A stretch of DNA of 36,460 nucleotides, taken from contig JAFEAI010000004.1 in the NCBI GenBank assembly GCA_018266475.1, positions 1 through 36,460 of the forward strand. Reading direction: 5' to 3'. This DNA is from Bacteroidota bacterium (GTDB taxonomy: Bacteria; Bacteroidota; Bacteroidia; Flavobacteriales_F; PHOS-HE28). The notes below the pieces were generated by a model that was given only the letters and a program-made list of their open reading frames with translations, did no database searches and was not told where the DNA came from. Positions within the stretch are counted from its first letter, which is position 1. Each line of letters begins with the position of its first letter. Of this stretch, positions 14,614 to 25,294 are shown piece by piece. The position numbers and the translations under genes are program-made.

Positions 14614-14631
14614 CCCGATCATGCCATCGGG
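14614..14631. promoter_or_regulatory. Inverted repeat CCCGAT-N6-ATCGGG upstream of the mutase gene
   Basis: Six-bp arms at 14614-14619 and 14626-14631, 38 bp before the mutase ATG, in the 190-bp region shared with the divergent Rrf2 gene. It could be an operator; this is inferred from position and symmetry only. Confidence 0.3.
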
Positions 14632-14669
14632 ATTATTGCGGTCCGCCTCCGATACCGAACTTCGCCACG

Positions 14670-17948
<3,279 letters not shown>

Positions 17949-18043
17949 TCGGGGGGGCCTGCTATCCTAGGTGCTTTACACATTGCGTTTTGCATGGATG
18001 TTTTTAAGCATCTTTATATGCATTAGTTGAACATAACGATGCT

Positions 18044-18052
18044 TCGTACAAT
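18044..18052 (+). promoter_or_regulatory. Possible HipB operator half, TCGTACAAT
   Basis: First of two direct copies of TCGTACAWT, 40 bp apart (18044 and 18084), in the AT-rich region before hipB. HipB-type antitoxins autoregulate by binding repeated sites upstream of their operon; assignment to this HipB is inferred. Confidence 0.35.
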
Positions 18053-18083
18053 CATTATTGCAAAATATCAAATTAAAAAAGTA

Positions 18084-18094
18084 TCGTACATTTG
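18084..18094 (+). promoter_or_regulatory. -7 element TACATTTG overlapping the second TCGTACAWT copy
   Basis: TACATTTG (18087-18094) is a perfect TAnnTTTG match, 37 bp before the hipB ATG. It overlaps TCGTACATT at 18084-18092, so a repressor bound there would block the promoter. Confidence 0.5.
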
Positions 18095-18131
18095 TAGCCG
18101 GGAACTCACATTGTGGCATTGGGAAGCAATT

Positions 18132-18503
18132 ATGACAGCTACAAACATCATTGATTGGAACCTGCTCTCTGACCAGCAGGCCCTTTCCCATATTGGGAAA
18201 GAACTTCGCCGCATGCGGCTGGAGCGCAACCTGAGCCAAGCCGAAGTGGCCAAGCGCGCAGGGTTGGACCGCACCACCATCGTGAAGCTGGAGGCGGGCC
18301 GGGCCGCCACCCTTCTTACCACGGTACAGGTACTGCGCGCCATCGGCAAGCTGGATGTATTGAACGCATTCCATGAGGAACCCCAGCCCACCCCCTACCA
18401 GCTAGTGGAGCAACAAGCAAAATACCAGGTCAGGCAGCGTAAACGCGCCTCGCGGCACAAGGCCGCCATGGTTCCCCCTAAGCCCAGGAAAAGCACATGG
18501 TAA
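18132..18503 (+). CDS. hipB: HipB-like XRE-family antitoxin
   Basis: A 123-residue DNA-binding antitoxin. A helix-turn-helix of the XRE type lies at about residues 20-75: IGKELRRMRLERNLSQAEVAKRAGLDRTTIVKLEAGR. A basic C-terminal tail (RQRKRASRHKAAMVPPKPRKSTW) is longer than in E. coli HipB. The protein ends in Trp, as E. coli HipB does, where the terminal Trp contacts HipA. It would neutralise the downstream kinase and repress its own promoter. The frame is open to 18027, but a -7 element at 18087 places the start at the ATG at 18132. The last 7 bases overlap hipA. The upstream 130 bp are distinctly AT-rich compared with the rest of the window, a sign of acquisition. Confidence 0.88.
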   Translation: MTATNIIDWNLLSDQQALSHIGKELRRMRLERNLSQAEVAKRAGLDRTTIVKLEAGRAATLLTTVQVLRAIGKLDVLNAFHEEPQPTPYQLVEQQAKYQVRQRKRASRHKAAMVPPKPRKSTW

Positions 18504-19807
18504 CCCACGCAACAGTGAAGATTTGGGGCCAAACCGTAGGCCTCGTGGTATGGGATGACAAGGAGCACCGCGCCCGCTTCCAGTACGACCGCGCCTTCGT
18601 ACACAGCGGCCTGGACGTGGCCCCCCTGATGATGCCCTTGAAGGATGCCGGTGGCGGCGACCGCGTGTTCGCGTTCGGCAGTTTGAAGGATGAGACCTTC
18701 CGCGGCCTGCCCGGCCTGCTGGCCGACAGCCTTCCCGACCGCTTCGGCGAACAACTGATGAATGCGTGGCTGGCCGGGCAGAACCGCCGTGCCGGCACTT
18801 CAAACCCCGTGGAACGCCTTTGTTACACGGGTTCGAGGGGGATGGGCGCGCTGGAGTTCGAGCCTGCGCACCACGAACTGGAGGCCAGCAGCGAGGCCTT
18901 GCACGTGGATGCCTTGGTGCGCATGGCCACAAATGTGCTGTATGACCGGGCCTCCTTCAAGACCAGCAAGGCCAAAGGGAAGGATGCCGCCCTGGTGGAC
19001 ATCATCCAGGTGGGCACTTCGGCAGGCGGTGCGCGCGCAAAGGCGATCGTGGCCTTCAATGCCGGCACCGGCGAGGTGCGCAGCGGACAGGTGGACGGAT
19101 TGCACGGCTTCACCTACTGCCTGATCAAGTTCGACGGGGTGACCAACGCCAAGCTGGGCGACCCCCAAGGCTACGGGCGCATCGAATATGCCTACTACCT
19201 GATGGCCACGGCCTGCGGGGTGGAGATGATGCCCAGCCGCCTCCTGGAGGAGCATGGGCGCGCGCACTTCCTCACCCAACGCTTCGACCGGGTGATCGAC
19301 GCCGCAGGCCGCACCCACAAAATGCACATGGCCACGCTCTGCGGCATCGCGCATCTGGACTACAACGACCCGCTGGCGTACAGTTACGAGGACGCCTTCC
19401 AGGTGATGCGCCTGCTGGGCCTGCCCTACCCTGATGCCGCCCAGCTTTTCCGCAGAATGTGCTTCAATGCCGTCGCCCGCAACTGCGATGACCACACCAA
19501 GAACATCTCCTTCCTGATGGACCCGCAAGGCGACTGGCACCTGTCACCGGCCTATGACGTCACCTTTGCCTATCATCCGGACAGCCTTTGGCTGCGGCAG
19601 CACCAAATGAGCATCAACGGCAAACGCGATGGGATCTCGCGTGAAGACCTGCTGGCGGTGGCCAAGGCCATGAACATCAAGAAGGCCGGTGCGATCATTG
19701 ATGAGGTGGTGGCCGGGGTGAAGAAGTGGAAGACCTTCGCCAAGAAGGCCGGGGTGGCCCCAAACCAAGTGGCGGCGATCGCAGGGCTGCATGTGCTGAA
19801 GACCTGA
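18497..19807 (+). CDS. hipA: HipA-like Ser/Thr kinase toxin
   Basis: A 436-residue kinase of the HipA family. In E. coli, HipA phosphorylates glutamyl-tRNA synthetase and causes dormancy. Visible features: an N-terminal subdomain (LKDETFRGLPGLLADSLPD…FGEQLMN), the ATP-loop region GTSAGGARAKAIVAFN, and the catalytic NCDDHTKN around Asp331/Asp332 with the Mg-binding Asp in SPAYDVTF. All core residues appear intact, so the toxin should be active unless bound by HipB. It begins inside the last codons of hipB and is followed by the Smr gene after 7 bp. The target in this organism is unknown. Confidence 0.92.
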   Translation: MVTHATVKIWGQTVGLVVWDDKEHRARFQYDRAFVHSGLDVAPLMMPLKDAGGGDRVFAFGSLKDETFRGLPGLLADSLPDRFGEQLMNAWLAGQNRRAGTSNPVERLCYTGSRGMGALEFEPAHHELEASSEALHVDALVRMATNVLYDRASFKTSKAKGKDAALVDIIQVGTSAGGARAKAIVAFNAGTGEVRSGQVDGLHGFTYCLIKFDGVTNAKLGDPQGYGRIEYAYYLMATACGVEMMPSRLLEEHGRAHFLTQRFDRVIDAAGRTHKMHMATLCGIAHLDYNDPLAYSYEDAFQVMRLLGLPYPDAAQLFRRMCFNAVARNCDDHTKNISFLMDPQGDWHLSPAYDVTFAYHPDSLWLRQHQMSINGKRDGISREDLLAVAKAMNIKKAGAIIDEVVAGVKKWKTFAKKAGVAPNQVAAIAGLHVLKT

Positions 19808-19814
19808 ACACCCC

Positions 19815-20069
19815 ATGGGCAAGCACAAGCTCGACCTGCACGGCATCTTCAACAAGGGCGATCAGATCGACCTGGCGTTGAACGAAGCGATGAACCACTG
19901 TGCCGACCGGCGCATCCCCTTGCTGGAGATCATCCCCGGCAAAGGCAGCGGCCAGTTGAAGAAAAAGGTGCTGCGCTTTCTTGACCAGCCGCACATCAAG
20001 CGGATGTACCACCGGATCGACAAGGACCGCGACAACCACGGGCGGCTGTTCGTGCATTTCAGGCATTGA
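19815..20069 (+). CDS. Small stand-alone Smr-domain protein
   Basis: An 84-residue protein that consists almost entirely of an Smr domain, a fold found at the C-terminus of MutS2 and in stand-alone proteins with DNA- or RNA-nicking or binding activity. The diagnostic DLHG is at residues 7-10, and IIPGKGSGQLKKKVLRFL provides the second motif (family pattern G-x-G-x-x-x-L). The C-terminal HGRLFVHFR completes the fold. Its start is 7 bp after hipA and its stop codon is immediately followed by the ATG of the next gene, so the four genes from hipB form one operon. A link of the Smr activity to the toxin is speculation. Confidence 0.82.
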   Translation: MGKHKLDLHGIFNKGDQIDLALNEAMNHCADRRIPLLEIIPGKGSGQLKKKVLRFLDQPHIKRMYHRIDKDRDNHGRLFVHFRH

Positions 20070-20828
20070 ATGGCGTGCGCACAACAACCTCCCCCACCGG
20101 TGGCTTCCGGATGGCGTGCCCGGGCCCGGGTCCTGCGCAACCGCTTGGCCATGCTGTGCAGGGCAGCTGCCCTGGCCTTGGGCGGCATCTCCCTGCTGAT
20201 GCTCACCCTTGCCTTCACCCCGCTGCCCTTCACGCTGCACCGCTGGCTGGGCACGGCGGGGGGGCTTGCCGGCAGCGGCACGGAGGTGATCCTGGTGCTC
20301 TCAGGCAGCGGCATGCCTTCCGGCGACGAGCTGATGCGCTGCCACGAGGCGGCATTCCGAGCAAGGGAGCATCCTTCAGCAGACGTGCTGCTCGCACTGC
20401 CCAACGACACGGCCCTGGCGCGCGCAATGGTGGACGAACTTGCCCTAAGAGGCCTGCAGCGCGCACGGATCACCCTGCTCATGCACGGAAGGAACACGCG
20501 CGAACAGGCCTTGGACATGGCCGCCGCCCTGCCCGGGTGGAAAGGCCGCCCCATTGCCCTGGTCACCGCGCCCGAGCACATGCTCCGCAGCCTGCTCACC
20601 TTCCGCAAGGCCGGCTTCCACAGGGTGGCCGGTGCCCCGGCCTTTGACCATGCGCTGTTCAGCAACCTCGCTTACCGGCACGGCCGCATAGGCGGCAAGG
20701 CGTGGGTTCCCGATGTTTCCGGCCATACAAGCCTGCGCTATAACTTCTGGAACAACCTGAAGCTGGAGATCACCTGCCTGCGGGAATGCACCGCATTGGC
20801 TTACTATAAAATGAACGGTTGGACCTGA
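20070..20828 (+). CDS. DUF218 (YdcF/ElyC-like) membrane protein
   Basis: A 252-residue protein with one transmembrane helix at about residues 30-55 (LCRAAALALGGISLLMLTLAF) followed by a DUF218 domain. The domain is recognised by EVILVLSGSGMPSGDELMRC, the GRNTREQALDMAAAL segment, which corresponds to the family's NT-x-E-x-A block, and IALVTAPEHMLRSLLTFRKAGF. Relatives such as ElyC and SanA act in envelope biogenesis in enterobacteria, with no settled biochemical activity. The start ATG immediately follows the TGA of the Smr gene, so translation is probably coupled. It closes the hipBA operon. The domain call is good; the function is unknown. Confidence 0.78.
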   Translation: MACAQQPPPPVASGWRARARVLRNRLAMLCRAAALALGGISLLMLTLAFTPLPFTLHRWLGTAGGLAGSGTEVILVLSGSGMPSGDELMRCHEAAFRAREHPSADVLLALPNDTALARAMVDELALRGLQRARITLLMHGRNTREQALDMAAALPGWKGRPIALVTAPEHMLRSLLTFRKAGFHRVAGAPAFDHALFSNLAYRHGRIGGKAWVPDVSGHTSLRYNFWNNLKLEITCLRECTALAYYKMNGWT

Positions 20829-20877
20829 TCCGTGGATTCCTGATCGAACACTCACCCGTTGATAACCGGATAGGGGC

Positions 20878-20885
20878 TATCTTTG
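20878..20885 (+). promoter_or_regulatory. Bacteroidota -7 element TATCTTTG
   Basis: Perfect TAnnTTTG match, 36 bp before the ATG at 20922; a TTG at 20859-20861 lies upstream. Confidence 0.6.
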
Positions 20886-20921
20886 GCCATTGAAGACTTA
20901 ACCCCCTCACAACATCGAGCA

Positions 20922-22583
20922 ATGAAAAGAACCCTACTCGCATGTGGCTTGGCCCTCTCCGCATGGGCGGCCAACGCACAGATCGCCACCTACGTACTGC
21001 AACCCCCCAGCATCTCCGGGCCGTTGACCTTTATGGCAGCGGACAGTTGGGGCGCGCTGCCGGACCTGAGCCTGCCCGCCAACCGCGTACAAGGCTACGC
21101 CGCCATTGTACGCGACGGCTCGGCGGCGGATTCCCTGGGGTGCGGCACGCTTACCAATGCCGCGCAGATCGCGGGCAAAATTGCCATCGTATACCGCGGC
21201 ACCTGTGAGTTTGGCGCCAAGGCGCTGAATGCGCAGACTGCAGGTGCCATTGCCGTGGTGATCGTGAACAATGCCGGAGGCCCCGTGGGCATGGCCGGCG
21301 GTGCCAGCGGCAGCCAGGTGCATATTCCCGTGGTGATGATCGGTCAGGCCGACGGAGCGCTCATCCATGACCAGGTGATGGCCGGCAACGTGGAACTGCT
21401 GATCGGCACCGTGCTGAACATGTTCCCCAACAACCTGGCGATGGAGAAATCCAAAACGCTGATCCCGGAGCAGGCCGCACGCCCGGCATTGGTCTCCGCC
21501 AACGAAAACGAATTCAGCGTGCAACTGGGCGCCTGGGTCTACAACTATGGAACGGCAGCGCAGGATGGAGCCACCTTGAAGGCGACCGTTACCCATGGCG
21601 GCACCACCGTCTATGATGAAACCAGCAGCCCGGCCAGCATTCCCTCGGGTGATAGCGTGTACTTCACGCTGCCCACGTTCGCCCAGGCAGGATATTCCGG
21701 CCGCTACGCGCTTACCTATACCGCACAGCTTACCACCACCGACGATTTTGCTGCGGACAACACCTATGCCACCACGCTGACCGTGGACACCCTGCTCTCC
21801 TACTCCCCCGAAGGCACCGACGGCCTGCCCCAGCAGATCGGCTTCTACAAGCCGAACAGCACCTACCAATCCTACGGTATCTGCGCCTACTTCCAGGATG
21901 CCAACGCCCACCGCCTGCGGGCAGAGGGCATCTATGCCGCCGCCTCGGTGAATTCACCCCTGAAGATCACCGACCGCCAGCTGACCATACGCATGCTCGA
22001 ACTCAACAGCGATGGCACCACCAACGAGGTGATGAGCGGAGAGTACGTGTATACGGATTCCACCCTGAACAGCCAAGTGGTGTACATCCCCTTCTTTGAC
22101 CCCACGGTGCTGGTGGACGGCCAGGAATACATGTTCTGCGCCAACGCCAGCGACCTTGACATGTTCTTGGGCCATACCAACACGGTAAACTATGAAGAAA
22201 CCGAGGCCACCACGGGTGTAGTCACCACGCGCCTCTCCATTGATGATGCCTGGAGCCGCTGGACCACCGGCGAAGTACCCGCATTGGGCGTGAAAATGCG
22301 CAGTGCCACCGTGGGCATCAATGAAATCAACAACGTGGAGATTACGCCGTACCCCAACCCCACTGCCAACCGCATCAGCATTCCTGTGGCCGGCCAGTCC
22401 GGCAAGGCAACGGTGCAGGTGTTTGACGCAAAAGGCGCCAAGGTTGCGGATGAACAGGTTACCGTGGGCGGAAACAACATCCTTTCCATGGACCTGGGCA
22501 GCCTCACCAATGGCCTCTACACGTTCCACCTCGTCTTCAACAGCGGAACCCAATCCAGCTTCCGCGTGGCCGTGAGCAAGTAA
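20922..22583 (+). CDS. Secreted PA-domain protein with type IX sorting domain
   Basis: A 553-residue exported protein. The signal peptide covers about residues 1-20 (ending AANAQ). A protease-associated (PA) domain lies at about residues 60-170, with AQIAGKIAIVYRGTCEFGAKALNAQTAGA and PVVMIGQADG as its hallmarks; PA domains usually bind peptides or modulate access to a hydrolase. No protease domain is attached. The middle, about 200-460, is beta-rich and unrecognised. The last about 80 residues, with ITPYPNPTANRISIPV and a final LTNGLYTFHLVFN, form a classical type A T9SS sorting domain, so the protein is exported to the cell surface or medium. It has its own promoter and is followed by a terminator. 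Confidence 0.87.
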   Translation: MKRTLLACGLALSAWAANAQIATYVLQPPSISGPLTFMAADSWGALPDLSLPANRVQGYAAIVRDGSAADSLGCGTLTNAAQIAGKIAIVYRGTCEFGAKALNAQTAGAIAVVIVNNAGGPVGMAGGASGSQVHIPVVMIGQADGALIHDQVMAGNVELLIGTVLNMFPNNLAMEKSKTLIPEQAARPALVSANENEFSVQLGAWVYNYGTAAQDGATLKATVTHGGTTVYDETSSPASIPSGDSVYFTLPTFAQAGYSGRYALTYTAQLTTTDDFAADNTYATTLTVDTLLSYSPEGTDGLPQQIGFYKPNSTYQSYGICAYFQDANAHRLRAEGIYAAASVNSPLKITDRQLTIRMLELNSDGTTNEVMSGEYVYTDSTLNSQVVYIPFFDPTVLVDGQEYMFCANASDLDMFLGHTNTVNYEETEATTGVVTTRLSIDDAWSRWTTGEVPALGVKMRSATVGINEINNVEITPYPNPTANRISIPVAGQSGKATVQVFDAKGAKVADEQVTVGGNNILSMDLGSLTNGLYTFHLVFNSGTQSSFRVAVSK

Positions 22584-22594
22584 TACCAATGTAA

Positions 22595-22626
22595 CCTTCG
22601 GATCGCCCATTGGGCTGATCCGAAGG
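22595..22626 (+). terminator. Hairpin terminator of the PA-domain gene
   Basis: CCTTCGGATC (22595-22604) pairs with GATCCGAAGG (22617-22626), with GCCCA-TGGGC nested inside. It lies 12 bp after the stop codon. It has no clear T run, so it may act with Rho. Confidence 0.6.
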
Positions 22627-22806
22627 TCTGCAGTGGTGCATGCCGTGTGTACAACCAAATGGCCAGTTGATGTGATACCATTGTGACTTTCCGCATTCCC
22701 AACAGGCGTGCAGGAAGGCTACAGTGACAAATCGCGGAGGCGGTACAAGGCCGGGATTGGACCCTATTGTTTGTCACAGCGGCATACTTGCCCGCTCCCA
22801 AAAAGG

Positions 22807-22838
22807 AAAGAACCCGCCGACGATCCGGCGGGTTCTTT
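22807..22838. terminator. Orphan terminator hairpin
   Basis: A perfect 13-bp stem, AAAGAACCCGCCG (22807-22819) with CGGCGGGTTCTTT (22826-22838), and a six-base loop. T-rich sequence follows on the minus strand (TTCTTTCCTTTTT), so it may act in either direction. No coding gene ends at it on either side. Confidence 0.7.
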
Positions 22839-23066
22839 CGCGTTGAGCCTCCTCCCCGCTTTCAGCCACTATACCTCCACGGCCAATTCCTTGGCGGACA
22901 GCCGCACTGTGAACACGTTTAGGAAGCATCCCAAAGAATTCCGCATCACCGCCAACCTGGCACGCCGCAAAGTCCAATCCTGTCATTTTGTTAGCATACC
23001 ATAAAATGAGCATGGTTCGGCATCCCTTGGCATGATATTGCCTGTGCTCCAAGAAAAAGAACCGAG

Positions 23067-23228
23067 ATGCCACGCAAAAAGAAAGAGATCATTCTAACGC
23101 AACCGGTGCGCAAAGGCTTGCATGCGATCAAGGTCCGGTTGGACCAACGTACCGTTATCACCTTGTCCGACCTGAAGAAGCTCGCCTTTTGGAAGGAGCG
23201 CTATCCACAGGCGGAGGTGATCGGCTAA
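23067..23228 (+). CDS. Small basic protein of 53 residues, unknown function
   Basis: A short frame starting MPRKKKEIILTQPVRKGLHAI… in pieces of coding quality: a Lys/Arg-rich N-terminus, an amphipathic middle (KVRLDQRTVITLSDLKKLAFW) and an end ERYPQAEVIG. I do not recognise a named family. The alternation of hydrophobic and charged residues and the complete ATG-to-TAA frame argue for a real small gene. A hairpin with stems GGCTGCA (23272-23278) and TGCAGCC (23290-23296) follows and may end its transcript. It precedes the YajQ gene by about 145 bp. Confidence 0.55.
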   Translation: MPRKKKEIILTQPVRKGLHAIKVRLDQRTVITLSDLKKLAFWKERYPQAEVIG

Positions 23229-23349
23229 CGTGATAGGGGCCGGGGAGGCATTTCCCCAACCCGTTCCGGCAGGCTGCATCCATGTGCGGTGCAGCCGTGC
23301 TCATCGGCATGAACCGGTGGTGTGGCAATCCGGATTCGACCGCAACGCG

Positions 23350-23357
23350 TAAACTTG
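23350..23357 (+). promoter_or_regulatory. Probable -7 element TAAACTTG for the YajQ gene
   Basis: One mismatch to TAnnTTTG, 17 bp before the ATG at 23375. It supports that start over the upstream extension of the frame to 23282. Confidence 0.45.
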
Positions 23358-23374
23358 TCGAAATACCGAGCACG

Positions 23375-23866
23375 ATGCCGAGTTTTGATATCCTCTCCAA
23401 GGTGGACCAGCAAATGCTGGACAACACGGTGAACACGGTAAAGCGCGAACTGGAGAGCCGCTATGACCTGCGCGGCACCAACAGTGCCGTGGAATTTGAC
23501 AAGAAGGCGCTCACCATCAAGCTTTCCACCGAAGACCATCTGAAGTTGGACGCCATTTTGGGCATTCTCTTGGAACGCAGCACCAAGCAGAAGGTGGACG
23601 TAAAGAGCTTCGACCTCTCGGAGGAGCCCGCACCGAGCGGCAAGTTGCTCTACCGCTCGGTGAAGGTGAAACAGGGCATCGACCGTGAGACGGCCAAGAA
23701 GATCGTGAAATCGATCAAGGACACGGGCCTGAAGGTGCAAGCCCAGATCATGGACGACCTGGTACGCGTAACCGGGAAGAAGATCGATGACCTGCAAGCC
23801 GTGATGGCCCATTTGCGGGGTGCGGACTTCGAACTGCCGCTGCAGTTTGACAACATGAAGAGCTGA
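23375..23866 (+). CDS. yajQ: YajQ-family nucleotide-binding protein
   Basis: A 163-residue cytoplasmic protein of the YajQ family, two similar ferredoxin-like half-domains. The typical start MPSFDILSKVD is present, with LESRYDLRGTNSAVEF, LSTEDHLKLDAILGIL and the second half KVKQGIDRETAKKIVKSIKDTGLKVQAQIMDDLVRVTGKKIDDLQ. The length fits the family exactly. A Xanthomonas member was described as a cyclic di-GMP-binding effector, and E. coli YajQ binds nucleotides; the role in Bacteroidota is unknown. The start is fixed by family conservation and by a -7 element at 23350. The reductase gene follows after 18 bp, so the two may be co-transcribed. Confidence 0.95.
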   Translation: MPSFDILSKVDQQMLDNTVNTVKRELESRYDLRGTNSAVEFDKKALTIKLSTEDHLKLDAILGILLERSTKQKVDVKSFDLSEEPAPSGKLLYRSVKVKQGIDRETAKKIVKSIKDTGLKVQAQIMDDLVRVTGKKIDDLQAVMAHLRGADFELPLQFDNMKS

Positions 23867-23884
23867 GCCGGCACGTGGGCAAGC

Positions 23885-24607
23885 ATGGAAGACGCAGCGG
23901 AAACAGCACCATCGGGATTTGATATTTCCACGAAACCCGCGCCCACTTACGGCTGCACCATCCTGGATACGGCCTTCATCACCCACAACGTCAAGCGCTT
24001 CAAGCTCACCCGGCCAAAGGGCTACACGTTCACCCCTGGGCAGGCCGCACGGGTGGCATTGAACAAGCCTGGCTGGACCGACCGTTCGGGCCCGTTCTCC
24101 TTCACTTCACTGCCCGGTGCAAGGACGCTGGAGTTGATCGTGAAGATCTACGATGAGCGCCAAGGGCTGACGCACCAGATGGGCCTTGCCCACAAGGGGG
24201 ACGAGCTGCTGATCGGCGATCCGTTCGGCGCGATCACCTATCAAGGCCCGGGATACTTCTTTGCAGGCGGCACGGGCGTAACGCCCTTCATCTCCATCCT
24301 GCGGGAATTGCACAAGGAAAAGAAGCTCCTGGGCAACACCTTGGTCTGCTCCAACCAAACCGCTGCGGACGTGATCTTGGAAGAGGAGCTTGCCGGCATG
24401 CTCGGCAGGAACTTCCTCAACATCTTCACCCGCCAGCAAGTGATCGGCTTCACCGAGCGCCGCATTGACCGCAACATACTGGTAACCCTGGTACAGAACT
24501 TCGACCAGCACTTCTATATCTGCGGGCCAAAGCGCTTCGTGAACGACCTGGGCGCCCTGCTGCAGGGATTGGGTGCTTCCGCCCACTCCATCGTCATTGA
24601 GCACTAA
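23885..24607 (+). CDS. Ferredoxin-NADP reductase-like flavoprotein
   Basis: A 240-residue flavoprotein reductase of the FNR superfamily, without an attached ferredoxin domain. The FAD-binding barrel comes first, with the signature DRSGPFSFTSLP (family R-x-Y/F-S/T pattern) at about residues 66-77. The NAD(P)-binding domain follows, beginning FFAGGTGVTPFISILRE at about 127-143, the GTGxxP motif. The end, …FYICGPKRFVNDLGALLQGLG, contains the conserved C-G-P. It should transfer electrons between NAD(P)H and a flavodoxin, ferredoxin or other acceptor. It lies 18 bp behind yajQ and ends in a terminator. Confidence 0.87.
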   Translation: MEDAAETAPSGFDISTKPAPTYGCTILDTAFITHNVKRFKLTRPKGYTFTPGQAARVALNKPGWTDRSGPFSFTSLPGARTLELIVKIYDERQGLTHQMGLAHKGDELLIGDPFGAITYQGPGYFFAGGTGVTPFISILRELHKEKKLLGNTLVCSNQTAADVILEEELAGMLGRNFLNIFTRQQVIGFTERRIDRNILVTLVQNFDQHFYICGPKRFVNDLGALLQGLGASAHSIVIEH

Positions 24608-24634
24608 CCCGGCCTCAACGGGAATGAAACACGA

Positions 24635-24656
24635 AACGCGCCTTACGGGGCGCGTT
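24635..24656 (+). terminator. Hairpin terminator after the reductase gene
   Basis: AACGCGCC (24635-24642) pairs with GGCGCGTT (24649-24656) around a six-base loop TTACGG, 27 bp after the stop codon. The gene beyond it is on the other strand, so it may serve both. Confidence 0.55.
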
Positions 24657-24794
24657 CCGAATTTCCTGGCTGCGTAGCTTACGGGCTTCGTTGGGGAGGC
24701 TTCCGCCTTCCAAGGCCAGGCCTAAGTTCGCAGGGTGTTACGCAGGATTCGCACAAAAGGTTGCCCGCCTGCGCTTCAATTTGCCCGGCACCGT

Positions 24795-25100
24795 TCAGAA
24801 CACCCGCCCCTCGGGCAGGAACATCACGAAGATGAAGGTCATCAAAAAGTGATGCACCAGCAGGAGCATGGCCCCCAGGGCCAGCATCCGCTTGAGCGGC
24901 TTCTCCAAAGCCGGAAAAAGTTTCTTGTCGTTCACCGCAATGATCGGCAGGGGCACGGTGGCCATAAGGAAGCACACGGCCAGTGCCCTGAACAACCAGG
25001 CGCTGTAGACCATGCCCAGAAAAAGGTGGGCGTAATAGAACCCAAGGCCCACCAAGGAAACAAGGGCAAGCCGTGTGAACGTGCGGGAAGTGGTTACCAT
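24795..25100 (-). CDS. Small multi-helix membrane protein, unknown function
   Basis: A 101-residue hydrophobic protein with about three transmembrane helices: residues 10-30 (LALVSLVGLGFYYAHLFLG), 36-55 (LFRALAVCFLMATVPLPIIAV), and 74-96 (ALGAMLLLVHHFLMTFIFVMF). A charged loop NDKKLFPALEKPLKRM lies between the second and third. Two adjacent His in LLLVHHFL could bind metal, but that is only an observation. I do not recognise a family. It is convergent with the reductase gene. About 190 bp without a gene separate it from the ZIP transporter; I see no tRNA or clear hairpin there. Confidence 0.6.
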   Translation of the reverse strand: MVTTSRTFTRLALVSLVGLGFYYAHLFLGMVYSAWLFRALAVCFLMATVPLPIIAVNDKKLFPALEKPLKRMLALGAMLLLVHHFLMTFIFVMFLPEGRVF

Positions 25101-25294
25101 GTGCAGGATAGTGATGCGCAGCGTCTTCCTCCATGTGCCATTCCCGCAACGCGCAGGAACCGGCGCAGCTTATACGTGCATCCACCGGCCACGGTTTCCG
25201 CCTGCACTATGCAGAAATAGCAGCTATCGCCGCGCGCAGGTGCTGGCTGCCCTGCCGGAGAAGGCCCGCCCTTGCCCCTTCGGCCCCGTTGCGC

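Larger units (their letters stand above)
22584..23066. other. Intergenic region with two strong hairpins and no convincing gene
   Basis: No frame here has protein character. It holds the terminator at 22595, an inverted repeat GTGACAAA (22724-22731) / TTTGTCAC (22770-22777), and a second terminator-like hairpin at 22807 that no known gene explains. The plus and minus frames that cross the hairpins look random. A small RNA on either strand is possible but unproven. Confidence 0.5.

Noticed and set aside
22708-23004. A 98-residue open frame on the plus strand
   Set aside because: It runs through the 13-bp terminator hairpin and has a random-looking, S/R/P-rich composition.
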